A program made the position numbers and the translations under genes. The notes below the pieces were generated by a model, which saw only the letters and a list, made by a program, of their open reading frames with translations, was not told the origin of the DNA and did no database searches. From the NCBI RefSeq assembly GCF_005577435.1, contig NZ_CP040396.1:3985001-4049000 (forward strand): DNA of 64,000 nucleotides, given 5' to 3'. The DNA is from Paenibacillus algicola. GTDB lineage: Bacteria; Bacillota; Bacilli; Paenibacillales; Paenibacillaceae. Below, piece after piece: positions 53,528-61,731 of this stretch (position 1 is the first letter of the stretch; the number at the start of each line of letters is the position of its first letter).

Positions 53528-54904
53528 TTACATATCCAGGCTGTCCTTCTCCAGGCCAGCCGCGGCGGGTGAACCCTTCCCTGCTGGTGTTCGGGTCTCC
53601 GCGCCTTCCTCTTCAGCCGCCATCTTATTCTTCAAGCTCCACTTCATGCCCAGCAGACCAGCGATACTGAGCGGCTTCAGCCGTACTGCAAGCCCGGCAT
53701 CCGGGTCCGGTGACAGAATGACGCCCAGCTGGTGATGCTCTCCGGCATACATAGCCCGCTGCATGAACTTGCTCTCGCCCTCATAGTTCTGAACCTCCAG
53801 CTTGCAAAAGGCCGCATTCTGCCTCAGCGCCGCATGCAGCTGCTCCTTACTGCGAACAAGAGTCCCATTGACCTTAAGAATGGTCTCACCCGCCAGAATT
53901 CCCAGCTCCTCCGCCGGGCTGCCCGGAAGAACCGCCAGCACCTTCAAGCCCTTCGGAGGATGCACGAACAGCGGACTGCGCTGCTGCTCCTCGTAGCGGC
54001 TGTACCAGGCGAGCCCTTCGTGCAGCAATGGCGCTGCTAACGCAGCCGCAAGCATAAGCGGCGGCCACCAATCCGCCAGCAGGCTCAGCATCAGCACGAT
54101 CGAGCTGTAGATGACGAGCCGCTTTCCGCTGATCACTGCCTTCTGCTTCGGCAGCATGCTCTGCGTCATTTCTCCAAAGCCGATCAGCACCGGCAAGGCC
54201 GCGATGCCCGCACCGCTCATCCAGTCGTCTCCTCCGAAGAAGGGGGTCCATGGCAGCATCGGACCGCCGGCTGACGGAACGAGCAGAAACAGCGGCAAGG
54301 GCCAGAAGCTCTGCATCTGATAGCCCCCCACCAGCTTGCCTCGTTTGCCTTCCAGAAACAGCGGAGAGGCAAACCGTCCACCCTGCAGCATAACAAGTCC
54401 CGCTTCGGCCAGATGCAGCACAGCGGCCAGGGCCAGCAGGGATGGCACGTTCAGATTCAGCAGCGCGGTATGTACACTTCCTAGCCATCCGTCCGGCTGC
54501 CAGCCGGGAAACCAGCCTAGCACCGACTGCACAATGCCCAGCAGCCCGGCGGCATAAGCGAAGCACAGAAACCGCACCCGGAACAGCATGAGCAGCAGAC
54601 TCGCTGCCCATAGGCACAGCACCGCTGACATCGTGAGCGTAATGCCAAGAAAGGCCATCATGACCGAGACGCCAAGCCCCGCCACGAGTCCGCCCAGCAT
54701 CGTCCGCAGCGTCTGGGACTGCCAGCCGTTCACCCGAACGTGAAACAGCTTGCGCTCTAGCAGCACCTGTCTGCGGTACAAGATCCCGATCAGAATGACA
54801 GAAATATAATAAAAGGGTTGTGCCAGCATCATCAGACCAGCATCCAGCACCATCCAGACCCACTCCATCGCTATATCCAAAATCCGGTCACTCTCCTTTG
54901 TCAT
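53528..54904 (-). CDS. minJ: MinJ-like membrane protein with C-terminal PDZ domain
   Basis: A 458-residue protein. Residues ~20-300 hold about eight hydrophobic segments, with RRQVLLERKLFHVRVNG after the first pair, similar to what I recall of B. subtilis MinJ. A PDZ domain lies near 325-395 (PPKGLKVLAVLPGSPAEELGILAGETILKVNGTLV), and the C terminus is polar. In B. subtilis MinJ links MinD to DivIVA and sits near ctpB, ftsX and ftsE, as here. The start at ATG 54904 has only a weak site; ATG 54868 is an alternative. A terminator lies directly upstream, so it is likely transcribed partly by readthrough. Confidence 0.7.
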   Translation of the reverse strand: MTKESDRILDIAMEWVWMVLDAGLMMLAQPFYYISVILIGILYRRQVLLERKLFHVRVNGWQSQTLRTMLGGLVAGLGVSVMMAFLGITLTMSAVLCLWAASLLLMLFRVRFLCFAYAAGLLGIVQSVLGWFPGWQPDGWLGSVHTALLNLNVPSLLALAAVLHLAEAGLVMLQGGRFASPLFLEGKRGKLVGGYQMQSFWPLPLFLLVPSAGGPMLPWTPFFGGDDWMSGAGIAALPVLIGFGEMTQSMLPKQKAVISGKRLVIYSSIVLMLSLLADWWPPLMLAAALAAPLLHEGLAWYSRYEEQQRSPLFVHPPKGLKVLAVLPGSPAEELGILAGETILKVNGTLVRSKEQLHAALRQNAAFCKLEVQNYEGESKFMQRAMYAGEHHQLGVILSPDPDAGLAVRLKPLSIAGLLGMKWSLKNKMAAEEEGAETRTPAGKGSPAAAGLEKDSLDM

Positions 54905-54923
54905 TTCTATACCTGCATCTCCA

Positions 54924-54954
54924 AGAAAAAAAGAAGGCTGAATTCAGCCTTCTT
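54924..54954 (-). terminator. Terminator overlapping the ctp protease stop codon
   Basis: AAGAAGGCTGA-ATTCAGCCTTCTT-type symmetry at 54931-54954 is a perfect 24-base palindrome, followed on the minus strand by TTTTTTTC. Its first bases overlap the TAA of the protease gene (54953-54955), and it ends about 20 bases before the next start. Confidence 0.85.
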
Positions 54955-56425
54955 ACTTGTTCGACGCCTGGCTTTTTATTTCCTTCACAACCTCGGCAAT
55001 TCCGCGGTTCAGCTGCGTGTCATTGCCAGGATCTTGAATTTCCTCGATCAAGGCCGCTTCCAGCGCCTTTGCGGTTTGTTCATCTACAATTCCGCTGGCC
55101 TTCAGCTTGCTTGCACTCTGGAAGCTCTTGACGGCCTTCTCGGTCGCCCGGTCATAATAACCGTCCTTGCGGCCCGGTTCATATCCCACTGCCTCCAGCA
55201 TAATCTGAACATTCGTTACATCTTCGCTGTTCATATCGAATTTCAGGGTCTGCTTCTTATCAAGAGGAGCTACTGCGAAATAATCCGGCTGGGATACCTG
55301 GAGATCCGGCTCAATGCCCTTCTCATGAATCCAGGAACCGTTCGGCGTCAGCCACTTGGCAATGGTTACCTTCAACAGACTGCCATCGTCAAACTGCTTG
55401 TCGAAGCTGGTCTGCACGGTTCCTTTTCCGAATGAATGCTCTCCGATCAAGACCGCTCCTGCAGACTGCTGCAAAGCCCCGGCCAGGATTTCGGATGCGC
55501 TGGCGCTGCCTTTGTTCATCAGCAGTGCTACCGGATACGGCTTCGAGCTTCCTTTGGAGAGATACTCTTCGCGCTTGCCAGCCTTGTTCTCTACCTGGAC
55601 GATTAACTCGCCCTTCGGTACGAACTGTCCCGCAATGTCGATAACGACCGAGAGCACGCCCCCCGGATTGTTGCGCACATCAATGAGCAGGCCCTTCATG
55701 CCTTGACTCTCCAGCGACTTCAGCTCTTCCGCGAAACGCTCTCCCGTATTGAGGGAGAATTGGCTGATCTCAATGACGCCGACACCGTTAGCCTCCATAC
55801 GCGAGGTTACCGTTTCTAGATCTACATCATCCCGGGTAATCTGAAACTCAATGCTGCTCTCGGAGCCGGGACGCTTCACCGTCAGCACCGCTTTGGAGCC
55901 TTTAGGACCCCGAATCTTGGCTACCGCTGCATTGAGGTCCAGTCCCTGGAGCGATTCGCCGTTCACCGACAGGATCACATCCTTGGCCCGAAGCCCCGCC
56001 TTCTCAGCCGGAGAGCCCTTGATTGGGGAGACCACCTCAACATAGCCGTCCACCGAGGTGACCTCTGCGCCAATGCCGCTAAAGGAGCCTTCAATGCTCT
56101 CCGAGAACTGCTCGGCCGTGACCTTTCCCATATAGTTGGAATAAGGGTCACCCAGCGCCTCCATCATACCATTAATGGCACCGTCCAGAAGCTTGTCCCG
56201 GTCTACATCTTTATAATAGTTGCTTTCGATAATCTCTAATGCTGTGCCCAGCTTCTCGGCTTCATCCTGCTCCAGGCCATCGCTTTTCTTGCCGATACTG
56301 GCCAGCAGCCCGGTGCCGCCGCCGTCTGGCCCTGCCGCGTCCGGAAGCTGATTGAACACCATCGTCAGCACCATACCGCAGAGCATCGAGACTACGACCA
56401 ACAATAACACCGATCTTTTTTTCAT
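54953..56425 (-). CDS. ctpB: Carboxy-terminal processing protease (S41, CtpA/CtpB type)
   Basis: A 490-residue exported protease. An N-terminal hydrophobic segment (about 5-25) acts as anchor or signal. A PDZ domain lies near 95-180 (FSGIGAEVTSVDGYVEVVSPI). The S41 catalytic region follows, with the serine in GSASASEILAGAL and the lysine in FGKGTVQ. The last ~80 residues are a peptidoglycan-binding type 1 domain (VQIMLEAVGYEPGRKDGYYD). The start is ATG 56425 (MKKRSV); the longer frame to 56449 has no better site. In B. subtilis CtpB cleaves SpoIVFA in sporulation, and the neighbourhood matches. Confidence 0.9.
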   Translation of the reverse strand: MKKRSVLLLVVVSMLCGMVLTMVFNQLPDAAGPDGGGTGLLASIGKKSDGLEQDEAEKLGTALEIIESNYYKDVDRDKLLDGAINGMMEALGDPYSNYMGKVTAEQFSESIEGSFSGIGAEVTSVDGYVEVVSPIKGSPAEKAGLRAKDVILSVNGESLQGLDLNAAVAKIRGPKGSKAVLTVKRPGSESSIEFQITRDDVDLETVTSRMEANGVGVIEISQFSLNTGERFAEELKSLESQGMKGLLIDVRNNPGGVLSVVIDIAGQFVPKGELIVQVENKAGKREEYLSKGSSKPYPVALLMNKGSASASEILAGALQQSAGAVLIGEHSFGKGTVQTSFDKQFDDGSLLKVTIAKWLTPNGSWIHEKGIEPDLQVSQPDYFAVAPLDKKQTLKFDMNSEDVTNVQIMLEAVGYEPGRKDGYYDRATEKAVKSFQSASKLKASGIVDEQTAKALEAALIEEIQDPGNDTQLNRGIAEVVKEIKSQASNK

Positions 56426-56554
56426 GTCTGTCTCACCGCCCTTGTACATTTGAGCATACCACTTTGCAGCGTCCCGGTCATCCTAGTATATGTTTGACTA
56501 CTCGGGAATATTTATACAATGGCTAATCTGTAACAACAATGTCAATGTTGCAGC

Positions 56555-57892
56555 TTAGAGATAAGGGGCTGGATTTACAGGCGAACCGTTCACTCTCACT
56601 TCAAAATGAAGATGCGGTCCTGTACTGCGGCCGGTTGAGCCGACCTCGGCAATCTTCTGACCCCGGCTTACCTGCTGGCCCTCAGACACCTTGATGCCGC
56701 CCTGGCGAATATGGGCGTAGAGCGTCCAGACACCGCCGCCATGATCGACAATAACACAGTTTCCGTACGTGCTCCACCACTCCGCCAGGATGACGGTCCC
56801 ACTCTCTACCGCCCGGATGTCCGTGCCCTCTGCAGCGGCAAAATCCTGGCCTGTATGCATGGTGCCCCGCTCCCCGGTTACCGGATGGGTCCGGATACCG
56901 TAATCGGACGAAATGTACGCCCCGGATACCGGCATCGCGAACGGTCCACCGTTTCCGCTAGCCGCAGCCCGGCTGCTGCCCAGCGAGGTAGCCGCAGCTG
57001 ATTTCTTCGCGGCTGCAGCCTTCGCAGCCGCCTGCTCCTTAGCCCGCGCCTCGGCGGCGGCGATCTCCCGTGCCCGTTTCTCAGCTGCAGCCTTGGCGGC
57101 TGCGGCACGGCGGGCCGCTTCCTCCGCCGCCAGCTTGTCGCGCTCCTGCTGAAGCTGAGAGCGCTTGGTGGCGAGCTGTACCAGCAGCATATCCTGCTCT
57201 TCCGAGATTTCTTCAGAAAGCTCGATTTCCTGGTCATACTTGGCAATCAGGACAAGCTTCTCTTTCTCTTTGACCGCCAGCTCACTCTTGCGGTCCTCCA
57301 TCTGTGCATACAGATCCTTCGCCTTGGCGTACTGACCTTCCAATTCCTTCTTCTTGTCCAGCACGTAGAGCTTGTCCTGCTTGTGCTGAACCAGGAGATC
57401 CTGATCCTGATCGACAATCGTCTTCAGGGAATCGGCACGATTCAGAAAATCGGTAAAGCTGGTCGAAGACAGCAGCACGTCCAGATAGGACACCTCGCCG
57501 TCCATATAAATCAGACGAATGCGCTGCTCCAGCAGCTTCTCGCGCGCCGCGATCCGGTCCTGGGCAGCCTGAAGCTCCTCCGCCGTGATCCGCAGGCTGG
57601 TTTCGGTCTCGTCAATTTGTACGGATATCTTCGTCAGCTGGCTGCTGACCTGCTCAATCTGGTCCATAACATATTGCAGATTCAGGGTGGTCTTGTCTTT
57701 ATAATGCTGGGCTTCCTCCTTCTCGGCGGCTGCCTTGCTCTTCTGATTCCGGGCGTCCTGAACCTCCTTCTGGAGACTCTTCAGCTCGCGGTCTACATCG
57801 GCAGAGGTCTTACTTTCGGCTAATCCGGCAGAGGGCTGGAATACGACAGCAGCAAGCAGTAAAGCGGCTAATCCGGCAGCAATCTTTTTCAA
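56555..57892 (-). CDS. Coiled-coil M23 murein hydrolase (EnvC-like)
   Basis: A 445-residue exported protein. Residues 1-25 are a signal peptide (PSAGLAES). About 28-285 form a long coiled coil with an Ala/Lys/Glu-rich end, and residues ~315-445 are an M23 (LytM) endopeptidase domain with the zinc ligands in HTGQDF and HLHFEV, so it should be active, unlike E. coli EnvC. ftsX-ftsE lie directly upstream; FtsEX activates a coiled-coil wall hydrolase in many bacteria (CwlO in B. subtilis, EnvC in E. coli), making this the likely partner. Gap to ftsX is 158 bases with no clear terminator. Confidence 0.88.
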   Translation of the reverse strand: MKKIAAGLAALLLAAVVFQPSAGLAESKTSADVDRELKSLQKEVQDARNQKSKAAAEKEEAQHYKDKTTLNLQYVMDQIEQVSSQLTKISVQIDETETSLRITAEELQAAQDRIAAREKLLEQRIRLIYMDGEVSYLDVLLSSTSFTDFLNRADSLKTIVDQDQDLLVQHKQDKLYVLDKKKELEGQYAKAKDLYAQMEDRKSELAVKEKEKLVLIAKYDQEIELSEEISEEQDMLLVQLATKRSQLQQERDKLAAEEAARRAAAAKAAAEKRAREIAAAEARAKEQAAAKAAAAKKSAAATSLGSSRAAASGNGGPFAMPVSGAYISSDYGIRTHPVTGERGTMHTGQDFAAAEGTDIRAVESGTVILAEWWSTYGNCVIVDHGGGVWTLYAHIRQGGIKVSEGQQVSRGQKIAEVGSTGRSTGPHLHFEVRVNGSPVNPAPYL

Positions 57893-58050
57893 CGTGCACT
57901 CCCCATCCTTTTCGAAAATTGAGATTTGTATGAGTTCTGCGATTATTGGTGCGTCTACATGTTCAGCAGTTCAGCATTATAGCTTCTGGTGCGTTAGTTA
58001 TGAGATGTATACATACTGAAGAAGGCGCTGCCTTCCTCCAGGTGACAAGC

Positions 58051-58968
58051 TTATACCTTCAGTGACTTTCGGATGGACATCGTGCTGCCAAAAATACCAA
58101 TCAGCATCCCGAGAAGCACGAGCGCACCTCCCAGCAGATACCCGATTTCCTCCAGAGGAATCAGACTCCGCGACAACGTAATGTCACCCATCATCGCGGA
58201 TCGCAGCTGGCTGTACCCCAGGTACAGCAGGCCGACGGTGATCAGCGAGCCGATCATGCCAATCAGCGCACCTTCCACAAAAAACGGCCAGCGGATGAAC
58301 GTATTCGTCGCTCCTACGAGCTTCATGATGCCAATCTCCCGGCGCCGGGCGAGAATCGTGACCCGAATCGTGTTCGAAATCAGGAAAATTGACATCAAGG
58401 CCAGCCCCGCTACAAAAATAAACCCGATATTTCGAACGTATTTCGTAATTTCAAACAGCTTCTCCACCATGCCCTCGCCGTATTTGACGCGCATGATCGG
58501 CTTCTCCGCGTAGGTTTCATTCAAGGCCAGAATCTTGTCCGCCACCAGCGGTACGGTAGTAGGCTCTACAACATCAATGACAAAGGAATCGGGCAGCGGG
58601 TTGTTATCCCCATCCGTAAAGCCCTCCAGCAGGTCCATGCCTTCTTCTCCAAAGCCCTCCACGAGCTCCTGCATGCCTTCTTCCTTCGAAACGAAGCGAA
58701 GCTCCTTCACCTCGGGCATGATCTGGATTTCCTTCTGCAGCCGCTCCCGCTGCTCTTGACTCACATTCAAATTCAGATAGGCACTGACCTGTACGTTACT
58801 GTCAGCCTCGTCGGCCAGCGCGTTGACATTCAGCACCAGCAGGATAAATACACCCAGGATAAACAGGGACACAATGATCGAAACAATGGAAGCTACCGAC
58901 ATCCAGCCGTTCCGGAATACACTCTTGGCCCCTTCCCGCAAATGCCGGAGAAAGGTTCTAAAAGTCAT
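58051..58968 (-). CDS. ftsX: Cell-division protein FtsX
   Basis: A 305-residue membrane subunit of the FtsEX complex, which transmits ATP hydrolysis to a wall hydrolase outside. The first helix follows LREGAKSVFRNGWMSVASI. A large outside loop (about 50-165) is rich in acidic residues. Three further helices come after residue 175 (FVAGLALMSIFLISNTIRV then ARRREIGIMKLVGAT). The start is ATG 58968, 7 bases after GGGGAG; the ATG at 58974 is too close. It overlaps ftsE by 11 bases. Confidence 0.93.
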   Translation of the reverse strand: MTFRTFLRHLREGAKSVFRNGWMSVASIVSIIVSLFILGVFILLVLNVNALADEADSNVQVSAYLNLNVSQEQRERLQKEIQIMPEVKELRFVSKEEGMQELVEGFGEEGMDLLEGFTDGDNNPLPDSFVIDVVEPTTVPLVADKILALNETYAEKPIMRVKYGEGMVEKLFEITKYVRNIGFIFVAGLALMSIFLISNTIRVTILARRREIGIMKLVGATNTFIRWPFFVEGALIGMIGSLITVGLLYLGYSQLRSAMMGDITLSRSLIPLEEIGYLLGGALVLLGMLIGIFGSTMSIRKSLKV

Positions 58969-59644
58969 ATCCATACTCCCCTCGAAGCTGATCCCTTACA
59001 ATCTGTCCCCGCTCAATGGCGATCACGCGCTTGCGCATCTTGTTCACGATATCCTTGTTGTGCGTTGCCATCACGATCGTCGTTCCACGAAAATTAATCT
59101 CGTCCAGCAGCTGCATAATGCCCCAGGACGTTTCCGGGTCGAGGTTGCCTGTAGGCTCATCCGCCACAATGACCGCGGGGTTGTTCACGATGGCTCTTGC
59201 GATCGCAATGCGCTGCTGCTCGCCCCCGGACAAATGCGCCGGCTGCCGGTTCGCCTTCTCCTTCAAACCGACGAGGTCCAGCACCTCCATCACCCGCTTC
59301 TTCATCTGCTTGGTCGGCGTTTCAATAACCTCCATGGCAAAAGCCACATTCTCATAGGCGGTCAGCTGCGGCAGCAGCCTGAAGTCCTGGAACACGACGC
59401 CGATGTTGCGGCGCACATAGGGAATCTTGCGCTGCTTCAGCTTGCCGATGTTAAAGCCGTTTACGGAAATTTGCCCTTTCGTGGGCACTTCTTCTCTATA
59501 AATCAATTTCATGAATGTCGATTTACCTGCGCCGGACGGTCCGACGATGTACACAAACTCATTGCGGTCAATCTTTACCGAGACACCTTGCAGCGCATGG
59601 GCTCCGCTCGGGTAGGTCTTCCACACATCCTGCATTTCAATCAA
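58958..59644 (-). CDS. ftsE: Cell-division ATP-binding protein FtsE
   Basis: A 228-residue ABC ATPase. Walker A is GPSGAGKST, signature LSGGEQQR, Walker B VIVADEPTGNLD, and the switch His is in MATHNKDIV. VFQDFRLLPQLT is typical of FtsE. The start is TTG 59644, 9 bases after AGGA, giving MIEMQDVWKTY as in relatives; the frame reaches a TTG at 59665 without a site. It heads ftsE-ftsX and faces the divergent VanW gene across a region with a WalR-type box. Confidence 0.93.
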   Translation of the reverse strand: MIEMQDVWKTYPSGAHALQGVSVKIDRNEFVYIVGPSGAGKSTFMKLIYREEVPTKGQISVNGFNIGKLKQRKIPYVRRNIGVVFQDFRLLPQLTAYENVAFAMEVIETPTKQMKKRVMEVLDLVGLKEKANRQPAHLSGGEQQRIAIARAIVNNPAVIVADEPTGNLDPETSWGIMQLLDEINFRGTTIVMATHNKDIVNKMRKRVIAIERGQIVRDQLRGEYGYDF

Positions 59645-59742
59645 TTCATCACTTCCTAATTCCAATATCAGCCTTTATCATTTCGACACCGTCCTCGGAA
59701 TTCCTCTAAAATGCATGAAAATTCCTCAATGCCCAAAACCAT

Positions 59743-59759
59743 TGTAACAAATTTGTTAC
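59743..59759 (+). promoter_or_regulatory. WalR-type box ahead of the VanW/G5 gene
   Basis: TGTAAC-AAATT-TGTTAC matches the WalR (YycF) pattern TGTWAH-N5-TGTWAH in full. Its core GTAACAAATTTGTTAC is also a perfect 16-base palindrome. It lies 96 bases before ATG 59855 and 99 bases upstream of ftsE. WalR controls wall metabolism genes in Bacillota. Confidence 0.6.
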
Positions 59760-59854
59760 CTTTTGAGTACCCGAAAGTTTGGGGGCTTTGTGACATATAC
59801 ATGAAGACATGCCTAAGCTTTTTTGTTACACAAAGGGAAAGGGAGTTTTTGGGG

Positions 59855-61276
59855 ATGAAAAAAATACACGTCATGATCATCGCGTCTCTCAGCCTCCTGC
59901 TGGCCGGCTGTTTGATATACGGAGCTCTCTCCATCTACGTGAACACTCCCCGGCTGCCTGCCGGCACGACGCTTTCCGGCTGGAGCGTTGGCGGCCAGCC
60001 GGACGGGGACGTGCTGAATGAGCTGGAGCGGCGCCTTGCGGCGCTGGAGCAGCTGCCGTTGTCCTTGATGGGATGGCCCCGGTCCGGCGAGGAAAAGCTG
60101 ACGCTTGGAGAAGCCGGCGTAACATACCGGGCCGAGGCTTTTAAAGCTGCAGTGTCGCAGCTGCAGGAGGGTACGCTGTGGGAGCGGGCCTTTAGCCGCT
60201 ATACTTTTGCGCAGGCCTACAGTCTGGAGGTGCATCAGGATCTGGAGCTGCTGAAGCAGCGGCTGAACGAGTCGTGGGAGCAGGAGCAGTTCGGAAAGCC
60301 TGTTAATGCTGTCCGAACGATTACCGGCGACGAGGTACGCTACATTCCGGAGCAGTCCGTGCTCCGGATTCAATGGCCGCTGCTGGAGGCCTCTTTTGCT
60401 GCGGCGCTGCCCCGTGACTTCGCAATGCTCGATGCCGGTGGGCCGCTCTCGATAGAGCTGCCTCTGCAGCTGCAAAGCCCTGAGGTGACGGTGGCTACGC
60501 TGCGGGCGGAGGGCATCCAGCGCAAAATCATCCAGTTCTCCACCTCCCTCGGTGCCAGCGGACCAGGCCGGGTGCATAATATTACAGCAGCGGCGGCGGC
60601 CGTGGACGGGATGATCCTGAAGCCTGGTGAAGTGTTTGACTATGCGAAGGTGGTAGCTCAGGCCCGCAAGCAGCACGGCTTTCGGGAAGCACCGGTTATC
60701 ATCAGCGGCAAGCTGGTGCCGGGCGTCGGCGGCGGGATCTGTCAGGTGTCCAGCACCATCTACAATGCCGTGCTCTTAACGGGCCTCGAAGTGGTGGAAC
60801 GGCGCAACCACTCGTTGCCGGTCAACTATCTTCCCAAAGGCCTCGACGCGACCTACGCCGAAGGCTATATTAACTTCCGGTTCCGCAATAGCACCGGCAA
60901 GCACCTTCTGCTTCAGGCCCAGGTCGTGGACAAGGTGCTGACCGTGAAATTGTTCGGGACATTTCCGGACAATATTGTATACTCGCTGGACACAAAGCTA
61001 GTGGAGCAGATTCCGGCCCCGCGCTCCTATGTTCGGGATTCCTCCCTGCCTCCCGGACAGCAAAAGCTTCTCCAGCCAGGAAAGCCTGGCTATGTAATAG
61101 AAACCTATCGCAGCAAGCAGGTCAACGGAAAAATAGTAGAACGCGAGCGTCTCTCCCGGGACGTCTACAAAGGCCAAAGCAGCCTCATCGGCATGAACCC
61201 GTCCCACGGCGAAATTCCGGGAACGCAGGGACAGCTGAAGGCTCCCGTGGTGGAGGATGGAGTGAGCAGTCCGTAG
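59855..61276 (+). CDS. VanW-family protein with C-terminal G5 domain
   Basis: A 473-residue exported or anchored protein. An N-terminal hydrophobic segment with an LLLAGC sequence (about 9-20) could be a membrane anchor or a lipobox. Residues ~30-220 include two peptidoglycan-binding-4-like segments (PAGTTLSGWSVGG). The VanW core lies near 255-390, with KPGEVFDYAKVV, GKLVPGVGGGICQVSSTIYNA and RRNHSLPVNYLPKGLDATYA. A short G5-like end follows (RSKQVNGKIVERERLSRDVYKG). The start at ATG 59855 follows GGGAG by 9 bases. Related to B. subtilis YoaR; exact role unknown, probably in the cell wall. Confidence 0.85.
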   Translation: MKKIHVMIIASLSLLLAGCLIYGALSIYVNTPRLPAGTTLSGWSVGGQPDGDVLNELERRLAALEQLPLSLMGWPRSGEEKLTLGEAGVTYRAEAFKAAVSQLQEGTLWERAFSRYTFAQAYSLEVHQDLELLKQRLNESWEQEQFGKPVNAVRTITGDEVRYIPEQSVLRIQWPLLEASFAAALPRDFAMLDAGGPLSIELPLQLQSPEVTVATLRAEGIQRKIIQFSTSLGASGPGRVHNITAAAAAVDGMILKPGEVFDYAKVVAQARKQHGFREAPVIISGKLVPGVGGGICQVSSTIYNAVLLTGLEVVERRNHSLPVNYLPKGLDATYAEGYINFRFRNSTGKHLLLQAQVVDKVLTVKLFGTFPDNIVYSLDTKLVEQIPAPRSYVRDSSLPPGQQKLLQPGKPGYVIETYRSKQVNGKIVERERLSRDVYKGQSSLIGMNPSHGEIPGTQGQLKAPVVEDGVSSP

Positions 61277-61321
61277 TTTGTGGTTTGTGGTTCGAGCGGC
61301 TCGCTGCCAGCCATTTAACCT

Positions 61322-61359
61322 AAACAAGAGCGTTTCCCGCGGGAAACGCTCTTGTTTTT
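61322..61359 (+). terminator. Terminator of the VanW gene, merging into repeat array 3
   Basis: ACAAGAGCGTTTCCCG (61324-61339) and its exact complement (61340-61355) form a 16-bp perfect stem with further A-T pairs outside. The T run at 61355-61359 is at the same time the T5 of the first 51-bp repeat unit. Confidence 0.93.
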
Positions 61360-61727
61360 CGCATTCGTTTGCTCCAGATCCGCCACGGCGGCGCATTGAG
61401 TTCGCTTTTTCGCACTCGTTTGCTCTGGACACGCCATAGCGGCGCATTGAGTTCGCTTTTTCGCACTCGTTTGCTCTGGATCCGCCGTAGCGGCGCATTG
61501 AGTTCGGTTTTTCGCACTCGTTTGCTCCAGATCCGCCACGGCGGCGCATTGAGTTCGGTTTTTCGCATTCGTTTGCTCTGGACACGCCATAGCGGCGCAT
61601 CGAGTTCGCTTTTTCGCACTCGTTTGCTCTGGACACGCCATAGCCGCGCATTGAGTTCGCTTTTTCGCATTCGTTTGCTCTGGACACGCCATAGCCGCGC
61701 ATTGAGTTCGCTTTTTCACACTCGTTC
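61355..61727 (+). repeat. 51-bp tandem repeat array 3 (8 units)
   Basis: Eight T5 runs at 61355, 61406, 61457, 61508, 61559, 61610, 61661 and 61712, all 51 bases apart. Variable halves are mainly CTCTGGACACGCCATAGCGG; those after 61355 and 61508 are CTCCAGATCCGCCACGGCGG, and that after 61457 is a hybrid. The GGCGCGGGGGCGG type is absent. The array starts at the VanW terminator and its last unit breaks off at CACTCGTT, a few bases before the pilO stop. Confidence 0.96.
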
Positions 61728-61731
61728 CTGG

